Notes: generated by a model not told the origin, from the sequence alone. 64,000 nt of DNA from Mastacembelus armatus (GCF_900324485.2 NC_046648.1:18101739-18165738), one strand, 5' to 3'; positions 24,090 through 35,297 are shown, counted from the first letter of the stretch. A program made the numbers and translations.

Positions 24090-26597
24090 ATGAGTGACAA
24101 GGCTTTATTGAACAAAGAAAAGATCTTAAATCTTTTCAACAAACAATCAAAAATAACAGAGAAAAACTGTTGCTCAGTGAACAGATTCACTGCAGACTGT
24201 TTTAACCAGTATAGTAAGACAGATGGGCAGCACAAAATGAAACGACTAAAGACTCGCAAGGAGAGGAGTCACATGAGAGGTGGTGGTCAAGAGGCTTCAA
24301 AGACCAAATCACATCACCCTCATTGCTGTTGGCAAAGCAGAAAAGACATGGCATGTTTCCATAACTGTTGTTACAGTCGTTGTCCATGTTCTTCAAAGAG
24401 AAATGCACCATTTCCAAATGCCATTCCTGCTACACAGGAGCCCAGCATTATCACAGACAACCGCTTAATAGGACACCACGGCCTCTTCAACCATGAGGTC
24501 AAGTCGACTGACATTGAACGCTTGTTAAGTGATCAAAGAAAAGTCGAGAAAAGTGGACAGCAACTACACAAAGAGAACCATGCTGTGTCAGATCCATCTT
24601 CAACATTGCTCATTGCTTCTCCACTCTCCCATAATGATTTGTTGGGTGCTAATACTAACAGGGTTGTGCCATTTGAAAAGAAAGCAGACCCTGCTACAAA
24701 TACTCATGATGAGTGCTGGGAGAAGAAACTCAGTCACGGATCAGATATTACATCAGGCCAGAGGCCACAGCAAGAACCTTATCTTTCTTCTGGAAGCCAC
24801 AAAAGCATCTTCTCATCTAAACGCAGCTCCCATAAGGAAGTGAAGAGCAAGAAGCCAAACTCTGTCGTGTGTGATAAGGACAGAAAGTCACTTCTGTCTC
24901 CTCCTGTTGAAAATATGAAGATATTAAACCAGATTTCTACTTTTGAGCACACCCCTAAGAAGCAAGAGCCTCCTGCCCAACAGAACCAAGCTCATGGTCT
25001 CCACTCAAGCCCACCTCAAATCTCTACTTCACCCACTGCTGATAGCTTTGACATACAACACAGACAAGATCCCAACCATGTATTTAATTCTGTCAGTGTA
25101 ATGGCAGCGCGTTTGTGTGATTCACTGCACTTTCCATTTTTGACGAGGAGAAATCTGGCAACAGAAAGTAGGGAGGTGCTTTTGAAAGCTCTGCAGGAGA
25201 GGCATGGACCCCAACTTCATGAGAACCTCCTTAAGGTGCAGCAATGCCTCAACTTTGGTACTGATCTGGTTGCAAAGACAGTCCAGGATCAGGAACCAAC
25301 CGTGATTGTTGAAAATGAGCTCTTACTTACAGGTAGGCACCAAAGCATCTTCTCACTTCAATAAATGATAATACATTGTTGATATGGCGATTACATTGTG
25401 ATAATTGTCCATATAGACCTTTTAAAGCTGCCCTGTTGAGTTTTTTTGTAAGCAAAATAATTATATTTGGTTTTGTAGCACACTCACTGTATCTTTGGGG
25501 CCTGACATATGCATTTAATTAATTTCTTTCCTCATGTAACATTTTCAAAACCACTTTTTGTTAGCATTGATGTTAACTAGTTTGATGACTTCTTCTTTCT
25601 TGTTTTGGTGTGTTTAAAGTGGCAATATTCAGGAGTTAAATACATCACAACAGCATGAATTCAAGCCATAATGTAAAATTCTTGTTTTCAAAGCAGCAGT
25701 AGCAAGCATTGAAAAGTTACTACAATAAATACTGCATTATACAGTAGTTTGTGGACTGTTTTTCAGTTGTTTTTTTTTTTTTCTATCAGCAGTTCATGCT
25801 AGCACTGCCAGCCAGCACTGTTTTGACACCCAAATATCCACTTCTTTCAAAATGCCAGGAAGTACACATGTACAACCACAGCAGAGCCTAGAAAGGGTAA
25901 GCCCTTAAATGTGTGCTACTCATTTACTTGAAGTTTACACTGGAACATGAATAAATGCTTTCTTGTTTTTCATGTGAAGGCTGCTGAATGGCCAACAGGC
26001 CCTGAAGATACTTCTGCCAGTCTTTTGGATAATATCTTCAGACAAAGTTGCTCTCCTCATTTGCGCATAGACTTTGAGCCAGTAAGTGATCACTTGTTCT
26101 GTTCCTCTGCCACCCCACGGTGGGGAGAATCTCAGAAGTGGGATGACAGTTTCAACAGACAAAAGACAAAAGACACAGTAGTTTTTGATTCTTTTGGAAG
26201 CAGCTTTATGAACCATAACAGACCAGTCAAACAGAGGAGCTGTGAGCCACAAAATAGCAGCAGCAACCTCCAGCCTTTCTTTTCTCACCAAGAACAGATA
26301 CCAGATAGACATTTAGCAGAACTGGTGCATTTTCCACCAGAGCAAGACCCCTTTGACACTGACCGATATCGTTTTGTTTCCTCCTTCTCTACCAAAGTTC
26401 TCCAATCTAATCAGAGCAGACACTTCCATCCTTTTAGCGAATTTGGTCACTCTTCCACTTGCCCTCCCCTCATGTCCCATCACACTGACATGATGCATTA
26501 CCCCCCATCCCACATGCTAGAAACAAAACTATCATCTCCTTTTTCTTCTTTCCCAAGCCCTGAGAACTGGTCCTTCCCTCCTATGAAACTGTATTAA
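24090..26597 (+). CDS. prr19: Proline-rich protein 19 homologue
   Basis: Three coding exons: 24090..25332 (ends phase 1), 25790..25896, 25980..26597, giving 655 residues, longer than human PRR19 (about 360). The N-terminal region carries a basic KRLKTRKERSHMRG segment, as in the family. A conserved block at about residues 338-390 reads MAARLCDSLHFPFL and then LQERHGPQLHENLL. The rest is Ser/His/Pro/Gln-rich and probably disordered. PRR19 works with CNTD1 in meiotic crossover formation, so a nuclear germline role is expected. The exon-2 acceptor is a cagcag tandem (25787-25792); both choices keep frame and differ by one residue. Divergence from pafah1b3 repeats the human arrangement and supports the call. 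The family is recognised from short motifs plus synteny, so certainty is moderate. Confidence 0.75.
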
Positions 26598-26999
26598 TGT
26601 ATGGTAAAGTTCAGCATATAGACATATTTGTGATCATTTCTTTGGCTAACAACAATGCTCTCTTAATTTATACCATCAAGACTTTTTGTTCACTGTTGCA
26701 TATGCATATTTTATGAAAAAGCCAGCATTAAATGTAATAGCAATAGCTGTTATGAGTTACCTCTTTTATTATTTTGTCTTATGTGATAAGGCACGATTAT
26801 GTATTGTTTGCGTCTTTGGAACATTTTTAATATGCAGAGTTGTTTATAAACACATACCTTCATTAACAGAGATGCTATAAGAGGAAGTGAGAAATGTCAT
26901 ATCAAGCTAAAAATAAACTAATCACAAGAAATTGCTGATACTCACTTGTACAATTGTTATTGTTGGTCTTAAAATTAATCATACTTTATATTCACGTAT

Positions 27000-27351
27000 A
27001 TGTGAGGGGGCAAACTTTTCAAGATGGGTGGTGACCATGGTGGCCATTTGGAAGTCGGCCATCTTGGATCCAACTTTTGTTTTTTCAATAGGAAGAGGGT
27101 CATGTGACACATCAAACTTATTGGGAATTTCACAAGAAAAACAATGGTGTGCTTGGTTTTAACGTAACTTCCTATTGAAAAAACAAAAAGTTGGATCCAA
27201 GATGGCCGACTTCCAAATGGCCACCATGGTCACCACCCATCTTGAAAAGTTTGCCCCCTCACATATACTAATGTGCCACAAACAGGACGTTAATATCACC
27301 AACCATTCCCATTTTATTAAGGTGTATCCATATAAATGGCCCACCCTGTAC
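27000..27351. mobile_element. Foldback derivative of a mariner-like transposon, left end truncated
   Basis: Two inverted arms of about 100 bp (about 27000-27103 and 27162-27268) are nearly identical around a loop of about 58 bp. The right arm continues to a terminus reading tatggcccaccctgta. I recognise this end (tacagggtgggccatttata) from a long-TIR family of fish and amphibian Tc1/mariner-like elements. The matching outer left segment is absent. No transposase remains. It lies between the prr19 3' end and the TLR stop codon, in the 3' UTR position of the TLR gene. Confidence 0.75.
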
Positions 27352-27383
27352 ATTAAAAATTGTCATATTTAAATTCCCCAAAA

Positions 27384-30323
27384 TTAAGGTAGCAAGTAAT
27401 AATTTTCATCTGATGTTTCAAAATGTTCATTTTTTTCGCTTTCAGTAGCAACACAATATTCACTTTTGTCACTTTCTTCTGTTCTGACTTGGCTCCCCGT
27501 TCTCATCGCCCTACGCAGTTGATTCCAAAACAAATCTTGGGCCTGCTTTGGGTTAGTGCAGTCTGAGCCAGGCCACTGCAAATAAGTCTTTTTTAGCATG
27601 ACTTTCCTCATGCGATGGTAGGATGACAGCTGTCTCTCAGAGATTGACTCCAGAAACAGAGGCAGAAGAACATCTCGATGTTCATTAAAGAGTCGGTAGC
27701 TGGCAAGTTGGATTTCCAGAGAACACCATTCACTTTGTAAGAAATTCCTGCTCACCACACAAATTGTTTTACGGCTGCTGTATACGGCCGAGACAATGTT
27801 GTCCACAATATCACGTCCAAGCTCAAAGTCCCTGTGATGAAGGCAAAGTTTAAAAGATGATCCATTTCCCTCCAGGTTGGGCAGTAATTGGTCCATGACC
27901 CATTGTTCATCAGAGGAATTATAAGAAATAAATGCATCATATTTACAATTTTCCTCTTCCTCTCTGATTTTGAGCCATTGCTCACTAAACCAGGAACGAA
28001 ACACGTAGTAGCTGTACTTCAGATTCCAGTAGAGTTTGACGTAAAGTAAAGGAATGACTGTGAACAGGAAGATCACAACTGCTGTGCTAATGAACAGGTA
28101 TTTTCCTAGATCTATGTAACAAACTTTGGTATCAAAGTTATAGAATTTAAGGTTTGCATTGTGTTGACATGAGAGATTGTAGAGATAGACTATCTGGACA
28201 TTTGGGTTTTGTAGTGTCCAGTTTTGCAGCAAACTGTTCTGACAGGTGCAGCTTAAAGGAATATTCCGTAGGTCAAGGTAGCGGAGTTTAGGGAGACTTT
28301 CAAGAGCATCTATGTGAATGCTCTGCATCACGTTGCGGTTGAGCTGCAGGGTGTGTAACTGTGTAAGGTTGCCAAAAACCTCCTTGGAAAAGTTCTGAAT
28401 CCCCATATTTTCTGCAGTCAGCTTGGTCAAATTTCTAAGATTTTTGAAAATTCCCGGTTGTAGATTTGCCACCCCAACACAGCAGTTATCCAGTGAGAGG
28501 AAACGTAAGCCTATCAGATCATCAAATACCTCAGGAGCAATATGGAAGATGTTATTGTTAGTGAGATAAAGAGATTTCAATGAGTGGAGGCCACGGAAAA
28601 GAGTGTGGGGTAAAACGGTGAGGCCATAAGGTTGCTGTCCATCCAATTTCAAATCATGGAGTTTGGTGAGATTAATAAATGGTGAACTGATATTTTCATT
28701 GAGGAAGCTAATCTTATTACTTTGTAAATCGAGCACTGTGAGTGTATCTTGAAACACATGATAAAAAGAAGTGTCAATTTGTTTGAGGTTGTTTCCATCA
28801 AGGTAGAATTTGGACAGACTTTTTAGTCCATCTAGACCAGATGGCTGAAAGTGAGTAATCTTATTACCGCCAAGGTCCAGTGTTGTCAGTCTTCCGAGGG
28901 TGTGGAATGTCCCATTGAAAATGACAGAAATCCGATTGTTGCGTAGGTTAAGGATTTGCAGGTTGACGTTGTCTTCAAAAGTTTCATTGAACAAATCGGT
29001 TAAGAGGTTATTGTCCAAACGCAGTGTCTGAAGTCTTTCTAGCCCGTTGAAGGCTTTACGGCTGAGAAAAGCAATTGTGTTTATGTTGAGTTTTAGTGTC
29101 TTTATATTTGGTGTATGATAGAAAGCATAAGAATCGACATAGAGGATGCGGTTATAACGATAGCTCAGCTCTTCCAGGTTTTGGAAATAAACCATATTTT
29201 GTGTTTTACAGGATTTAAGGGAGGTGATATGATTATGCTCTGCACTGAAGCTCTTTATGTTTGTTTGATTATGGAGAAAGTTGAGACAGTTTGTGGTTTT
29301 CAGTTCATTATTCGATACATTCACAGCCCCTGTGATATTTGGGCAATAGTACAGAGTGTAGTTTGTTAGATTTTTAATTTTGTTATTATTTAGGTTCAAA
29401 TTTTGTATCCATCTCAACTTTTTCTTTAGCGATCTGCAGAGCACCATGAGCAGGCTGTCATTTCTTAGACCTGTACCAGAGAAATCAACATGACTGGCCT
29501 TAATGTTGCTGATATTTAAAAACTCCACTACCTTGACACTTGTTGAACGCAAACGCAGATAGTTTATTTTTCCCAAATCCACTCCTTGAAAAGCCATTGT
29601 GTTGAGCCTATAGTTGTATGACAAATCAAGTGTCTCAATGTACCTGAGAAATGAATAGTTACATCCTAGTTTGAGCAGATTATTTTTACATACATATAAA
29701 ACTGTGAGGGATTTGGGTAGTGATACGTTTGAGTGGCTAAGAGAGGTCAAATTGTTAAAGCAAAGGTCTAGTTTCTTTAGGTTGCTTAGATGTGACACAG
29801 ACTCAGCAATTCCTGAGAAATCTTTCATAAAGTTTTGCCTCACGATTAAAGTGTCTAAATTAAAAAGAGAGCTGAAAATGCCCACAGGGAGCTGCTTTAA
29901 TTTGTTGTTTGTCAGTGAGAGGAAAGTGAGATTGTGTAGGTCCTTAAACACAGAATGGCTGAGTTCTGAAATGTTATTAAAGGACAAATTTAGAGACTTA
30001 AGTTGATGTAGGTCTTTGAAAGCAAATTCAGCGATGATCTGCACGTGGTTATGATCTATTCTGAGGTTCTGAAGCCTTGAGAGATGAACAAAACTGGAGT
30101 TGGGAATGTCCCACAGAGGATTAATGGAGATGGTGAGATTGATGACAGATTGCGGCAGGTCATTTATAATAGCAGACATGCTTTTTTCCTTCCGGCGGAT
30201 GCAGTTGAAGCTTTTTCCATTTGAGTAAGGGTCTGCAATGCAGTTCTTAAAGCTGTAGCCACTGATTTGAACAGCACCTAGAATGACTGTAAGTGACAAC
30301 AGCCGCTGAGTTAGACTTGCCAT
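27384..30323 (-). CDS. TLR11-family Toll-like receptor (TLR22/TLR23-like)
   Basis: One uninterrupted 979-codon frame. Residues 1-22 are a signal peptide. A long leucine-rich-repeat ectodomain with many NxS/T sites follows, then an LRR C-terminal cap (CTCQNSLLQNW), a transmembrane helix at about 742-764 and a TIR domain at about 794-943. TIR box 1 is KYDAFISYNSSDEQW, box 2 is HHRDFELGRDIVDNI, and box 3 includes QLRRAM. The stretch SSYHRMRKVMLKKTYLQW is typical of the TLR21/22/23/13 group. Fish TLR22/23 sense foreign RNA or related ligands at the membrane or in endosomes and signal through TIR adaptors. A 36-residue acidic tail ending in ENYYLLP follows the TIR. TLR22 and TLR23 cannot be separated here by eye. 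It is tail-to-tail with prr19. A 5' UTR exon may lie further upstream. Confidence 0.9.
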   Translation of the reverse strand: MASLTQRLLSLTVILGAVQISGYSFKNCIADPYSNGKSFNCIRRKEKSMSAIINDLPQSVINLTISINPLWDIPNSSFVHLSRLQNLRIDHNHVQIIAEFAFKDLHQLKSLNLSFNNISELSHSVFKDLHNLTFLSLTNNKLKQLPVGIFSSLFNLDTLIVRQNFMKDFSGIAESVSHLSNLKKLDLCFNNLTSLSHSNVSLPKSLTVLYVCKNNLLKLGCNYSFLRYIETLDLSYNYRLNTMAFQGVDLGKINYLRLRSTSVKVVEFLNISNIKASHVDFSGTGLRNDSLLMVLCRSLKKKLRWIQNLNLNNNKIKNLTNYTLYYCPNITGAVNVSNNELKTTNCLNFLHNQTNIKSFSAEHNHITSLKSCKTQNMVYFQNLEELSYRYNRILYVDSYAFYHTPNIKTLKLNINTIAFLSRKAFNGLERLQTLRLDNNLLTDLFNETFEDNVNLQILNLRNNRISVIFNGTFHTLGRLTTLDLGGNKITHFQPSGLDGLKSLSKFYLDGNNLKQIDTSFYHVFQDTLTVLDLQSNKISFLNENISSPFINLTKLHDLKLDGQQPYGLTVLPHTLFRGLHSLKSLYLTNNNIFHIAPEVFDDLIGLRFLSLDNCCVGVANLQPGIFKNLRNLTKLTAENMGIQNFSKEVFGNLTQLHTLQLNRNVMQSIHIDALESLPKLRYLDLRNIPLSCTCQNSLLQNWTLQNPNVQIVYLYNLSCQHNANLKFYNFDTKVCYIDLGKYLFISTAVVIFLFTVIPLLYVKLYWNLKYSYYVFRSWFSEQWLKIREEEENCKYDAFISYNSSDEQWVMDQLLPNLEGNGSSFKLCLHHRDFELGRDIVDNIVSAVYSSRKTICVVSRNFLQSEWCSLEIQLASYRLFNEHRDVLLPLFLESISERQLSSYHRMRKVMLKKTYLQWPGSDCTNPKQAQDLFWNQLRRAMRTGSQVRTEESDKSEYCVATESEKNEHFETSDENYYLLP

Positions 30324-31710
30324 TTTGTCGTGCAGTAGTCCTGAGAAACTGTCCTTTTTTAAATTTCTTTCATCAGTGCCTTTGTTGGTTCGAAAATAAA
30401 TGTTGAAAATGCCCCAGCGTTGGTCAGTAGTTGCACTTGGTAAAGGAATCTGAGGACAGAGAACTGGACATAATACATATCACATGTTATGTTGTACTAA
30501 CAGAGTGACAGATGCATGTTCAAGTCAGGATAAGAACAAAACTGTTGCTGCGTTTCTTGTACGCAAATTTGAACTTTCTAAATAGAGACATCTTAACACA
30601 AATCTATATATAGATATATATCTTACCAGTTTCACCAGGTCCTTATCGAAGTCAACCAAGTTTAAAGCATGCTGTAATGTTCACCTGAGGAACTGTAGTG
30701 TTTACCAAGAAATATGAAGCTTATAGAAATACCTGTTCCTCTTTTGTTTTGGTTTCATATCCTTTTTTTTTTTTCTGACATGTGCTTCATTTATTATAAT
30801 ATGGTAATCATATTATCATATAATCACATTGCTGGCTAAATAGCAAATAATTTCAACTTTACTGCTACGGGAATGTGCAACTTTAATTATTGCAACATGT
30901 GTGACAGTCATGTGAGTCATGGCAGCTAACACAAAAAGGGAGGCTCCTGAACTAAAGCTTGTAGTTCTTCTGTCATAAACGTTCTCCGATTTTATTAATT
31001 TTTTTTTTTTTTTGTTCTCCTTTTGAGTCAACCTCTTTAAGGAAGGCGTTCATTTACAAATAATGGTGATAGTGATTCTCCTGTACTCTGAAACAAACAC
31101 TTAAAAATACTTTTCTTGAAATGTCCACATATGTTACTGTGCTCAAAGTATAGCACTATTTAGCCATGGCAGCCTTAACTATTCGAATAAGTTGGTCACC
31201 TCACCTTGCTACTTCAGAAAGCTTCACTGTACTGGAACCATCTTGGATATCCACTAATTCAGAAAGAGGAACATGGTGCAAACCGTTCTTTTCCTTCCAT
31301 ATTCAGTTGCAACTACTGACACAAGATAATTCCAAAAAGGTTTTATTGAAATACTGTTTTTTGACTATACAGTAGTTATTTGAACAAACATAAAATAGTC
31401 CTTTTTTTAGAATATTAGTTAAAAACATGCTATACATTATTGAGCAATGTTGTATGTAAGAACAGTACTATTCAAGTACAATTACATTCCAAAATAAATG
31501 TGTATACTTTCACCAATATAAACTTGATTTATTTTTAGTGCGTGGCTGTTTAACTTTTTATGAAAGACACTAGTTTAGCCTTACTAAAATATTATATTAT
31601 TTTTCCATTTTTCTTTTTCCTTCAAATTATTTAGTCGGTTGCAAGTTGTTGAAGAATAAGATGTTCACATCTGAGCTTGTTTTATAAGTTGAAAATTAGA
31701 TTCCTTCTTT
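30324..31710. other. Region upstream of the TLR and downstream of cnfn, no gene recognised
   Basis: Should contain the TLR promoter and 5' UTR and the cnfn 3' UTR (minus-strand AATAAA candidates near 31527 and 31343). No coding exon found. Confidence 0.45.
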
Positions 31711-32336
31711 TTAGCTTCTCCTCTTCTGCTCACGTGCCAATTGACACAGTCCACACAGTGGCAGGCAGGCCATGACAACCCAGTCATCACACACAGAGCC
31801 CTGGGGTGAAAGAAAGAAAAAGCTTTTGTCAGATATTATTTTAAATAATTGTTTTGCATTGACAGCATTTTTTTTTATGCTCTTAACTAAATATCATTCA
31901 TCATTTTCTATACAAAATCAGTTCTATTGTTGCTTTTCTTACATTATTAAATGGTTTTTCCAGTCTAATCGGTGATTAGAAAAGGTTAGTACACTTACAC
32001 CAATGTTGTATCTGCTGCGGATACTTGTCCTTAGGGCAATCATAGCGCCGGGAAGGAAGGGGACACAGCAGCTGTCCCCGTTGTCCTGAGCCACCTTACA
32101 GGCCAGAATACAAGGGACGAATGTTGCGCAAAGACCTGGAGGTGTGAGACATGTGATCGTAACGGAGTTCATTTCATAGCATTGTGTGTTCATTTTGCAC
32201 AAAAACACGTACAGATTCCACAGTCTTCACAGCAGTCACACACATTTGAACTCCAGTCCGATAATCCATTGGCCACAGTGTACTGTGTCACTGAGATCTG
32301 AGGCTGTGAGCTGATCACATTTGATTGGAACTCCAT
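31711..32336 (-). CDS. cnfn: Cornifelin, PLAC8-family cysteine-rich protein
   Basis: Three coding exons: 32213..32336 (ends phase 1), 31999..32135 (ends phase 0), 31711..31800, giving 116 residues (human CNFN 112). The product has the PLAC8 pattern: LSDWSSNVCDCCEDCGIC, then LCATFVPCILACKVAQDNGD, the CCVPFLPGA motif, RTSIRSRYNIGG, and a final block CDDWVVMACLPLCGLCQLAR. Human cornifelin is a component of the cornified envelope; the role in fish skin or other epithelium is unknown. The second donor is fixed by frame: splicing after GGT keeps YNIGGSV as in the family. PLAC8 paralogues exist in fish, but the 19q13.2-type neighbours favour cnfn. A leader exon upstream is listed separately. Confidence 0.87.
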
Positions 32337-32601
32337 TGCTGCAAATAGCAGAAAAGGAATGTGAGCCATGTATGTAAAATGTGAAAACATCACAATGTGA
32401 TTTCACATAATGTAATAATTGGATAATACTAAAGGCAATATTTTCTTGACTAATTTCCCAATGTTTCTGCAAAAAGCCAATATCCAGTTTGAGCTTCTTT
32501 AACTAACAGCATGCCACACACCAGAGAGGAAGGATAACCTGAACGCTCTTCCATGGAGAAAGACCAAGCAGTCTTGGTTTTAAAGAAAGATTACATCTCA
32601 C

Positions 32602-32705
32602 CTGATTTCTCCTTCGGAGGGTAGTTACTCCGTGAAAAAGTGGTCTGACGTAGCCCGTCACAAGTCCACGAACAGGAGGGCAAGGGCATGGCCGCAGCTC
32701 TTATA
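32602..32705 (-). promoter_or_regulatory. Probable cnfn promoter and 5' UTR exon
   Basis: A TATAAG motif at 32700..32705 (minus) lies about 30 bases before a likely start near 32672. The sequence then runs to a good donor (cag, then gtgaga) at 32602. The next acceptor, tttgcag, is two bases before the cnfn ATG. This is an inference from splice and TATA signals only. Confidence 0.45.
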
Positions 32706-33582
32706 CCCACTGTGACATCAGTTGTACACGTCAGTCCAGTTTCTATGCTGATACGACATGGCAAATAGTGACCATTTGGGCAGGTGCAAACATCTTGTAA
32801 CAACTTGCAGATGTTTAGCTTTGAGGCGTATCGTGCTTGGAAAAAGGGATTATGCCTTCTTTATCAGCATACAGTAACTGAAGAACAAAGTAGACAGTGC
32901 ATATTTGTACTTCTATAACTCATAAAGTAGGTATTGCTTTCAGGGCAGGTGTGGCATGTGGACACACTGTGGGCCCAACAATTTAATGGGAAAATAAGAG
33001 TGAAATTGAGATTTGACCCTTGAGTGCTAACCTGAGTTGACTGCGAAAAGGGTTGTTGCTTCAATACATCTTTTTATGTCATACATGTGTCACAGCATGT
33101 GTGTATTTATATGGTATGTCCACATGTACAGTGCATATGGGTGTATAGAACTCACTAGTGGCTAGTGCTCAACTCTAGCATGCCATGGTTGTGTACGGCA
33201 AGAGGTAGCCTTCGTCTTCCTGTATACTCAGTAATGGATTCTTTGTGGAGTTCATACAGGCATATAACACAAGAGTAACATTTAGGTAGGAAAGGCAGGA
33301 AAAATCCATTAGAAATATTAGAACACATTTTACATTAAATCAAAACAAATACAAAGCTTCCCATGATGAGTGTCAATAAGTTAGACTAAGCTTTATTGGG
33401 TGAAAACAATATAAAAATGATACAAGATCACATAAAACTATTAGCACATAGTGTATGTCCAACACACAATAAGTTTCAGCAATATGGGGTTAGCATAGTG
33501 CTGCTGACTTACGTTCCTGTCCCCTCCCCACAAGCCACTACAAGAATAAAAGTAAAAATGCAATAATCTAAAAATAAAAGTA
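32706..33582. other. Intergenic stretch, no gene recognised
   Basis: Short open frames only, without family resemblance. Confidence 0.4.
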
Positions 33583-33632
33583 CATATATATATATATACA
33601 TATATACATATATATATATATATATGTGTGTA

Positions 33633-33714
<82 letters not shown>

Positions 33715-33722
33715 CACACACA
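33583..33722. repeat. TA/TG microsatellite
   Basis: Long alternating ta tract with tg and ca interruptions, ending in acacacaca. It forms the left flank of the Tc1 element; a short ta tract continues on the right side at about 35299. Confidence 0.9.
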
Positions 33723-35297
33723 CAGTGGGTACGGAAAGTATTCAGACCCCTTTAAATTTTTCACTCTTTGTGTCATTGCAGACATTTGCCAAAATCAAAA
33801 AAGTTCATTTTATTTCTCATTAATGTACACTCAGCACCCCATGTTGACAGAAAAAAACAGAAATGTAGAAATTTTTGCAAATTTATTAAAAAAGAAAAAC
33901 TGAAATATCACATGGTCATAATATAGTATTCAGACCCTGTGCTCAGTATTGAGTAGAAGCACCCTTTTGAGCTAGTACAGCCATGAGTCTTCTTGGGAAT
34001 GATGCAACAAGTTTTTCACACCTGGATTTGGGGATCCTCTGCCATTCTTCCTTGCAGATCCTCTCCAGTTCTGTCAGGTTGGATGGTGAACGTTGGTGGA
34101 CAGCCATTTTCAGGTCTCTCCAGAGATGCTCAATTGGGTTTAGGTCAGGGCTCTGGCTGGGCCAGTCAAGAACGGTCACAGAGTTGTTCTGAAGCCACTC
34201 CTTTGTTATTTTAGCTGTGTGCTTAGGGTCATTGTACTGTTGAAAGGTGAACCTTCGGCCCAGTCTGAGGTCCTGAGCACTCTGGAAGAGGTTTTCTTCC
34301 AGGATATCTCTGTACTTGGCCGCATTCATTTTTCCTTCAATTGCAACCAGTCGTCCTGTCCCTGCAGCTGAAAAACACCCCCACAACATGATGCTCCCAC
34401 CACCATGTTTCACTGTAGGGACTGTATTGGGCAAGTGATGAGCAGTGCCTGGTTTTCTCCACACATACTGCTTAGAATTAACGCCAAAAAGTTCAATCTT
34501 GGTCTCATCAGACCTGAGAATCTTATTTCTCATAGTCTGGGAGTCCTTCATGTGTTTTTTGGCAAACTCTATGCGGGCTTTCATGTGTCTTGCACTGAGG
34601 AGAGGCTTCCATCGGGCCACTCTGCCATAAAGCCCCGACTGGTGGAGGGCTGCAGTGATAGTTGACTTTGTGGAACTTTCTCCCATCTCCCTACTGCATC
34701 TCTGGAGCTCAGCCACAGTGTGATCTTTGGGTTCTTCTTTACTTCTCTCACCAAGGCTGTTCTCCCACGATTGCTCAGTTTGGCTGGACAGCCAGGTCTA
34801 GGAAGAGTTCTGGTCGTTCCAAACTTTTTCCATTTGAGGATTATGGAGGCCACTGTGCTCTTAGGAACCTTGAGTGCTGCAGAAATTCTTTTGTAACCTT
34901 GGCCAGATCTGTGACTTGCCACAATTCTGTCTCTGAGCTCCTTGGGCAGTTCCTTCAACCTCATGATTCTCATTTGCTCTGACATGCACTGTGAGCTGTA
35001 AGGTCTTATATAGACAGGTGTGTGCCTTTCCTAATCAAGTCCAATCAGTTTAATTAAACACAGTTAAATATGAGTGTCACTGCAAAGGGTCTGAATACTT
35101 ATGACCATGTGATATTTCAGTTTTTCGTTTTTAATAAATTAGCAAAAATTTCTACATTTCTGTTTTTTTCTGTCAACATGGGGTGCTGAGTGTACATTAA
35201 TGAGAAATAAAATGAACTTTTTTGATTTTGGCAAATGGCTGCAATGACACAAAGAGTGAAAAATTTAAAGGGGTCTGAATACTTTCCGTACCCACTG
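33723..35297 (-). mobile_element. Tc1-like transposon, nearly whole
   Basis: Both ends carry an inverted repeat of about 220 bp starting cagtgggtacggaaagtatt. The left copy is about 33723-33945 and the right about 35075-35297. Between them lies one Tc1 transposase frame on the minus strand. The element sits in a TA-rich microsatellite, consistent with the TA target preference of Tc1/mariner elements. The exact TA duplication is hidden by the repeat. Confidence 0.9.
33943..34985 (-). pseudogene. Tc1 transposase with one frameshift
   Basis: The N-terminal part (34985 to about 34715) has the HTH DNA-binding region: ELPKELRDRIVASHRSGQGY, then STVASIILKWKKF. The C-terminal part (34716 to 33943) holds the DD34E catalytic core: the first Asp in RSDETKIELFG, the second in QQYNDPKHTA, and the Glu in PDLNPIEHLW. 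The two parts are in different frames, joined near 34712-34722 where one base change in length has occurred. Otherwise the coding region looks full length (about 340 residues), so the copy is fairly young. Such an enzyme would cut and paste the element through its terminal repeats. Confidence 0.88.

Noticed and set aside
27000-27268. CRISPR-like or regulatory hairpin
   Set aside because: The arms and right terminus match a known type of long-TIR transposon end, so a transposon origin explains the structure.
26932-27353. Two short frames on opposite strands sharing the same peptide
   Set aside because: Artefact of the inverted arms of the foldback transposon.
32591-32803. 70-codon minus-strand frame upstream of cnfn
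   Set aside because: It overlaps the inferred TATA box and 5' UTR exon of cnfn and has no PLAC8 pattern.
33441-33903. Open frames of repeated Tyr-Ile on both strands
   Set aside because: Pure translation of the TA microsatellite.
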